NCBI GenBank assembly: GCA_023381895.1
Contig: JAMCTA010000029.1
Coordinates: 308-64,307, forward strand
From: Chloroflexota bacterium
GTDB taxonomy: Bacteria > Chloroflexota > UBA4733
Direction of reading: 5' to 3'
Length of the DNA stretch: 64,000 nucleotides
Shown: positions 59,669 through 64,000 of the stretch, piece by piece
Layout: every line of letters begins with the position of its first letter
Position numbering within the stretch: position 1 is the first letter of the stretch
Notes under the pieces: model-generated
Database searches by the model: none
What the model was told of the DNA's origin: nothing
Seen by the model: the letters and a program-made list of their open reading frames with translations, nothing else
Position numbers and translations under genes: made by a program

Positions 59669-62605
59669 ATGGTTGCGGTTCCGACTGGCGATTCAGTACG
59701 ACAGGCTCCTAGCCAGCCGGCTCCGACTCGAACCGCAACGAGCTCGCATACTCGACTGAAGACAGGTGCTGCGCTGCTGATCATTCTCGCAGCAGCTACA
59801 TTCCTCCGGACGTGGCAGCTGAATACATGGCCGCCAGGCTTCAATCACGATGAGGCTGTCAATGCCTTAGATGTGGAGCGCATTATCGCCGGCTGGCGCC
59901 CCGTCTTCCTCCCATCCAACAACGGTCGTGAAGCGTTGTTCATGTACCTCCAAGCGGCGCTTGGCGCTGTGTTTGGAGTGTCGCCCGCTACGATGCGTCT
60001 GGCGGCGGCCGTGTGTGGCGTGGTGGGCGTATTCCTCACCTATCTCTTGGGATCTCAGTGGTTCGGCAGACGGGCTGGTCTGATCGCGGCAGGATTCCTC
60101 GCAACAGCCTTCTGGCACGTCGTATTGAGCAGGGTCGGTCTGCGGGCGATCATGGTGCCAGACTTCTATGTCGCCACGTTCTGGCTCCTTACCTTGCAGA
60201 TCACGCGCCCGAAATGGTGGCTGCCCATCGTGACAGGTGCTGTTCTTGGGCTTGCCCAGTACACCTACATATCGGCGCGACTGTTGCCCGGGATCCTCCT
60301 CATTGGCCTCGGGTTCATTTCTTGGCGTCGCTGGAAGAGTCCGAGCTCCAGGAGGCTCTGGCAGGACGCCGGATTGATGTATGCCAGTGCCGTGGTGGTC
60401 GTACTGCCTGAGGCTCTCTACTTTTTGCGCCACCCTGAAACCTTCATTGGACGTACAGACCAGGTTATGGTCTTCAATCCCCACCCATCCATCATCGGGA
60501 AGCCAATCACGTTCTTCCAGAGCTTGCATCGCACTCTCGGCATGTTCTGGGTGGCTGGCGATCACAACTGGCTGCACAACATCAGTGGCATGCCAATGCT
60601 CGATGGACCACAGTTGCTGTTGTTTACGCCAGGGGTGCTGCTCTGTCTGTACGGCGTCTTGGCTGGATTGCGGGCGATCTTTGCCAGGAAGGGCGGTGCT
60701 CTAGAGCGACAAGCCTCACGAGTGATTGGTGCCGGAGCGAGCTGGCCGGCTCTCTGGATCACGGGATGGTGTTCCGCTCTTCTCCTGGGAAGCTCGTTTA
60801 CTCAAGAGAGTCCGAACTATCTTCGCCTGACAGCTCTTATGCCGGCTATCTGCCTGGTGCTGGCTTGGGGCTTTGAAGGATACGTCGTCGTGATTTCTCA
60901 CTGGCTGCGGGGACGACCGCTGAGCCTGTGGTCGCCTTGGTGTGCTGGTGTTCTTGGTGCTCTGATGCTCGTGCACGAAGGTGTGCGCACCTATGACCTC
61001 TACTTCAAGAGTTACGTCCAGCAGCCTGGCACTTACATTGCCTACGACACGGACATCAAGGATGCGTCGACTGCGGCAAGTCAGATTACCGGCATTCCGG
61101 TCAAGGACACGTTTATCCAGCTCGATGCGATGGCGCCCTTCCAGTTCTTCCGCCCCGTCGACGATAGTGCTCACTGGCTGCGAGAGTACAGCACTGTCGT
61201 GCCCCTTCCCCAACTAGGGCAGCCAGCGCTGTGGGTGTATTCACACTTTCAGCAGGTGCCGCCCCTACCGTCTTATTTGCCAGAGGCGCGACTCGTCGCC
61301 CGTGGTGTAGCAGACCCTGGGCACCCGGGCTTCTTCGTGTACACGGCGAGCGCCCAAGACCTGGCCCACCTTATCTCACGGTTTCATCCGGTGGCTCAGT
61401 CCGCACAGTTTGGCTCCGCCCTCCAGTTAGTAGGAACACGAGTTGAGACGAGTTCTACTGTCCTGCCTGGCGACCACGTGAAGGTCATGCTGCTTTGGCG
61501 GGTGCTGAAGCCAGGGGTTGTGAACTACGGTGTTTCTATCCATCTCGTCGACCAACACGAACATACCTGGGCGCAGGGCGACGACCAGGGGATGATGCGG
61601 AATGGCTGGCACACGGGCGATCTATTTCTGAGCCGCTATGACATCCAGATTCCTGGCGATGTCCCGCCGATTATGCTGAGAGCGGAGGCGCTCGCTTCGG
61701 TGCTCGATCCTCTGCATCAACCAGCTGCGGTGCTGAAGTCACTAGGAGCGGGAGACACTATCGCGACGTTCAGAGTCGGAAGTATGTCTGCTGGTAGCGC
61801 TACCAGCTTACAGAGGGGAACTCTGGTCGAGCCAGGGCTCTGGGTCAGCACGGACGGCATTTCTCCCTCCGTGGTAGGGCCGGGCGATGCGCTCGAAGTC
61901 ACACTCCAATGGCTTCGAACAGCTGCCGTGGCGGCAGCACCGGTCACACTTGAAGCAGTCGACCCCCGTGGCACGGTAGTAGCAGAGAGCGCGGGTGCGA
62001 TCGGCTACGGTGCGCTGCCGCTGGATCAGTTACCACAAGGAGTCGTGACGGCAGATCCGCGGCGGCTTGTCATGCCGCCCCGCCTTCCTACCGAACCTTT
62101 GAATCTTCAACTCATCGTGGGCTCGGGGATGCACCGGCTCGTGTTGGGTACGGTGGCGGCACGTGATCGTCCCCACGTCTATCAGTTGCCGCACGTGCAG
62201 ATTCCTGCTTCTGACAATTTCGGGGGGCTACTGTCCCTGCGAGGGGTGGATATTGCTTCTCCGCACGTATCTCCAGGGTCGACACTCACAGTGACGCTCG
62301 TGTGGCAAGATGAGTCCGAGATGTCAGTGGATTACAAAGTGTTTGTCCATCTCCTTGATCCATCCGGACAAATCGTTGCTCAAAACGACAGTATGCCCGT
62401 AAGCGACACCCGGCCGACGAGGGGCTGGCTCACGGGCGAGGTAGTCGTCGACACGCATGCCATTCCTATTCCAAGAACCCTTGCGCCCGGAACGTACCGC
62501 GTAGAGGTCGGAGTGTACGACCCGAACACTGGCAAGCGACTCTTGCTTGCTGACCCCCAAGGATCGGATCACATTGATTTACCTAGTGCCATTGTCGTGT
62601 CGTAA
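59669..62605 (+). CDS. Large GT39/ArnT-like membrane glycosyltransferase with C-terminal beta domains
   Basis: 978-residue protein. The N-terminal third to half is a GT-C unit: first helix ALLIILAAATFLRTWQLNTW, acidic motif PPGFNHDEAVNALDVERIIA, and helices up to about residue 430. The remainder is predicted soluble and beta-rich, with repeated patterns such as SSTVLPGDHVKVMLLWRVL, VVGPGDALEVTLQWLRTA and VSPGSTLTVTLVWQDES, i.e. several similar beta domains, probably outside the cell. ATG 59669 has AAGGAG nine bases upstream. It is probably related in function to the giant membrane operon. The sugar donor (likely polyisoprenyl-linked) and acceptor are unknown. It is followed at 27 bases by the M16 peptidase. 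Confidence 0.83.
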   Translation: MVAVPTGDSVRQAPSQPAPTRTATSSHTRLKTGAALLIILAAATFLRTWQLNTWPPGFNHDEAVNALDVERIIAGWRPVFLPSNNGREALFMYLQAALGAVFGVSPATMRLAAAVCGVVGVFLTYLLGSQWFGRRAGLIAAGFLATAFWHVVLSRVGLRAIMVPDFYVATFWLLTLQITRPKWWLPIVTGAVLGLAQYTYISARLLPGILLIGLGFISWRRWKSPSSRRLWQDAGLMYASAVVVVLPEALYFLRHPETFIGRTDQVMVFNPHPSIIGKPITFFQSLHRTLGMFWVAGDHNWLHNISGMPMLDGPQLLLFTPGVLLCLYGVLAGLRAIFARKGGALERQASRVIGAGASWPALWITGWCSALLLGSSFTQESPNYLRLTALMPAICLVLAWGFEGYVVVISHWLRGRPLSLWSPWCAGVLGALMLVHEGVRTYDLYFKSYVQQPGTYIAYDTDIKDASTAASQITGIPVKDTFIQLDAMAPFQFFRPVDDSAHWLREYSTVVPLPQLGQPALWVYSHFQQVPPLPSYLPEARLVARGVADPGHPGFFVYTASAQDLAHLISRFHPVAQSAQFGSALQLVGTRVETSSTVLPGDHVKVMLLWRVLKPGVVNYGVSIHLVDQHEHTWAQGDDQGMMRNGWHTGDLFLSRYDIQIPGDVPPIMLRAEALASVLDPLHQPAAVLKSLGAGDTIATFRVGSMSAGSATSLQRGTLVEPGLWVSTDGISPSVVGPGDALEVTLQWLRTAAVAAAPVTLEAVDPRGTVVAESAGAIGYGALPLDQLPQGVVTADPRRLVMPPRLPTEPLNLQLIVGSGMHRLVLGTVAARDRPHVYQLPHVQIPASDNFGGLLSLRGVDIASPHVSPGSTLTVTLVWQDESEMSVDYKVFVHLLDPSGQIVAQNDSMPVSDTRPTRGWLTGEVVVDTHAIPIPRTLAPGTYRVEVGVYDPNTGKRLLLADPQGSDHIDLPSAIVVS

Positions 62606-62632
62606 TCGGTACTGTGAAGAGGAAATGTCGCG

Positions 62633-63916
62633 ATGCGTCCTCTGCCCCCACTGGACTACCACCTATCCGTACTCGACAACGGGCTCAAAGTGGTGACCTA
62701 CGCGATGCCGCATAGCCTGAGCGTGTCGTCGACTCTCACCTTCCGGGTTGGCTCGCGGCATGAAACCCATGAGGTTGCAGGGATCTCCCACTTCGTTGAG
62801 CATATGTTGTTCAAAGGGACATCACGCCGGCCCACGCCGCGAGACATCGCCGTTGCTATCGAGGGCGTGGGTGGTGTCCTCAATGCCGGAACAGACAAGG
62901 AGATGACGTCCTACTGGGTGAAGGTGCCGTTCGAACAGTTCGCGATGTCACTTGATCTCCTTGCAGATGTTGTGCGTAACCCTTTGCTTCTCAAAGAAGA
63001 AGTGAAGAAGGAGCGGCGTGTCATAGCCGAAGAACTCTCGATGATCGAAGATACGCCGCAAGAGCTCGTGAATGGCCTTCTGGACGAGCTCATCTGGCCT
63101 GATCATCCGCTCGGATGGGAGATCGCCGGCACATTGGAGACTGTGAAGCGGATGAAACGGTCAAGTCTGCGAGCCTACTTCGAGCGATACTACCGCCCGA
63201 ACAGAGCTGTGCTGAGTATTGTGGGCTGTATCGACCATGGTCACGCGCTCGAGGAAGCCACGAAGCTGTTTGCTGACTGGCGACCGGCTGAGCCTCCTGA
63301 TGGTCCTGCCCCGGTGCCGCAGCGGTCTTCGAAGCGGTCTGGCTACCGGGAGAAGGATATCGAGCAGGTCCACCTCTGCCTAGGGCTCGGCGGGCTTCCG
63401 CGTCGCCATCCAAGCCGCCGAGTGCTCGACCTCTACAGCCTAGTTCTTGGAGGAAGCATGGCTTCGCGCCTCTTTTTGGAAATCCGTGAGCGGCTGTCCC
63501 TCGCCTATGACATCCAGACATTCGTCGACTACTTCACCGATTGCGGAGTGGCTGTCATCGCGGTCGCTACAAAGCCGGAAAAAGTGGAAGAGTGCTTTGA
63601 GGCAATACGACGGGAAATGGTGCTCTTGATGAAAGAGCCTGTTCCCATCGATGAACTGCAAAGGGCGCAGCTGTTTCTCAAAGGGCGGACCGTACTGGGC
63701 ATGGAGGACACGATGGGGCTCTCCCAGTGGCTGGGAGGGCAACTCCTCATGGACGGCAGAATCTTGGATCTAGAAGTGCTGCTGCGCGAGATAGATGCTG
63801 TAACTCAGGAAGACGTTCTTCGCATCGCCGGGCAGGTCAGCGACCCAGAGCTTCTGCGCCTTGCTGGAGTAGGACCGGCCGAGGGGTTTTCAGCGTTCGA
63901 GCGCTTGACAGCTTGA
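62633..63916 (+). CDS. M16-family zinc metallopeptidase (processing peptidase-like)
   Basis: Pitrilysin-clan peptidase of the short bacterial type. The inverted zinc motif is HFVEH at residues 53-57 in GISHFVEHMLFKGTSRRP, with the distal Glu in ERRVIAEELSMIEDTPQELV. The second half (GSMASRLFLEIRERLSLAYD) matches the non-catalytic M16_C domain. It is a 427-residue single subunit, similar to the beta-type of mitochondrial processing peptidase and bacterial homologues. ATG 62633 follows GAGGAAATG. No signal peptide is seen. It is probably cotranscribed with the GT-C gene. Confidence 0.92.
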   Translation: MRPLPPLDYHLSVLDNGLKVVTYAMPHSLSVSSTLTFRVGSRHETHEVAGISHFVEHMLFKGTSRRPTPRDIAVAIEGVGGVLNAGTDKEMTSYWVKVPFEQFAMSLDLLADVVRNPLLLKEEVKKERRVIAEELSMIEDTPQELVNGLLDELIWPDHPLGWEIAGTLETVKRMKRSSLRAYFERYYRPNRAVLSIVGCIDHGHALEEATKLFADWRPAEPPDGPAPVPQRSSKRSGYREKDIEQVHLCLGLGGLPRRHPSRRVLDLYSLVLGGSMASRLFLEIRERLSLAYDIQTFVDYFTDCGVAVIAVATKPEKVEECFEAIRREMVLLMKEPVPIDELQRAQLFLKGRTVLGMEDTMGLSQWLGGQLLMDGRILDLEVLLREIDAVTQEDVLRIAGQVSDPELLRLAGVGPAEGFSAFERLTA

Positions 63917-63927
63917 CATGACCATGC

Positions 63928-64000
63928 TCAGAGGGCGACCAGTCCGCGCTGAATGGCCAGGGATACGGCTTCCGTGCGCGACGCTGCTCCAAGCTTTGCC
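63928..64000 (-). CDS. LuxR-type DNA-binding regulator, C-terminal end (runs off the window)
   Basis: The minus strand reads from the window edge to TGA at 63928: AKLGAASRTEAVSLAIQRGL, then VAL. This is the final part of a LuxR/FixJ helix-turn-helix (KL-A-SRTEAV--A---GL). The rest of the gene, usually a response-regulator receiver, is outside. It converges with the M16 peptidase. Confidence 0.75.
   Translation of the reverse strand, partial: AKLGAASRTEAVSLAIQRGLVAL

Overview
The window is bacterial chromosome, most likely from Chloroflexota; I cannot assign a class. The main reason is three very large membrane proteins at 46.9-55.6 kb, two of which carry the DUF2298 (Chlor_Arch_YYY) domain. 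That domain is mostly known from Chloroflexi and archaea. A T-box-controlled branched-chain amino-acid operon, a CPBP protease, a DUF4012 protein and many GTG starts fit. There is no rRNA and no CRISPR array. Two proline tRNA genes (GGG and UGG) are present.

Layout. (1) 1-3.8 kb: partial trpB2, a frameshifted small gene, gamma-glutamyltransferase and a divergent PRPP synthetase bracketed by two parS-like ParB sites (one exact), so this part may be near the replication origin. (2) 3.8-13.3 kb: a glycosyltransferase and a block of small-molecule catabolism (class V aminotransferase, RraA-like protein, tartrate/D-malate-type dehydrogenase, amidase, creatininase-like hydrolase, Gfo/Idh oxidoreductase), with CcdA and a decayed membrane-protein gene. 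(3) 13.5-23.5 kb: a visibly more GC-rich accessory region that starts at the 3' end of tRNA-Pro(GGG). It holds a tyrosine-recombinase relic, a deleted IS with 15-bp terminal repeats, a MacAB-like ABC efflux operon, gene scraps (DinB, amidohydrolase, glycosidase tail, IS4 transposase), CPBP protease, TetR regulator, an APH-type kinase, a frameshifted HAD phosphatase and an IstB relic. (4) 23.5-26.3 kb: a broken exopolysaccharide cluster (truncated glycosyltransferase, intact sugar transferase, frameshifted DUF4012 gene).

(5) 26.3-33.5 kb: GH63-type glucosidase, enolase-superfamily enzyme, YbaK deacylase, mannonate dehydratase, EamA transporter and a LysM lipoprotein, suggesting sugar/sugar-acid use. 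(6) 33.8-42.9 kb: aldo/keto reductase, then promoter - T-box leader with two successive antiterminator/terminator units - ilvB-ilvN-ilvC-leuA-leuB-cimA. leuC and leuD are not here. (7) 42.9-46.8 kb: methyltransferase, a small unknown gene and mutS. (8) 46.9-55.6 kb: the giant membrane glycosyltransferase-like operon, with a related GT-C protein at 59.7 kb. (9) 55.7-64 kb: a tiny basic protein, a membrane protein, a TIM-barrel epimerase, tRNA-Pro(UGG), a LarA-like racemase, an M16 peptidase and the last residues of a LuxR-type regulator.

Several genes were found by translating frames without an ATG or by joining frames, including trpB2, LuxR, IstB, the integrase and the 37-residue basic protein.
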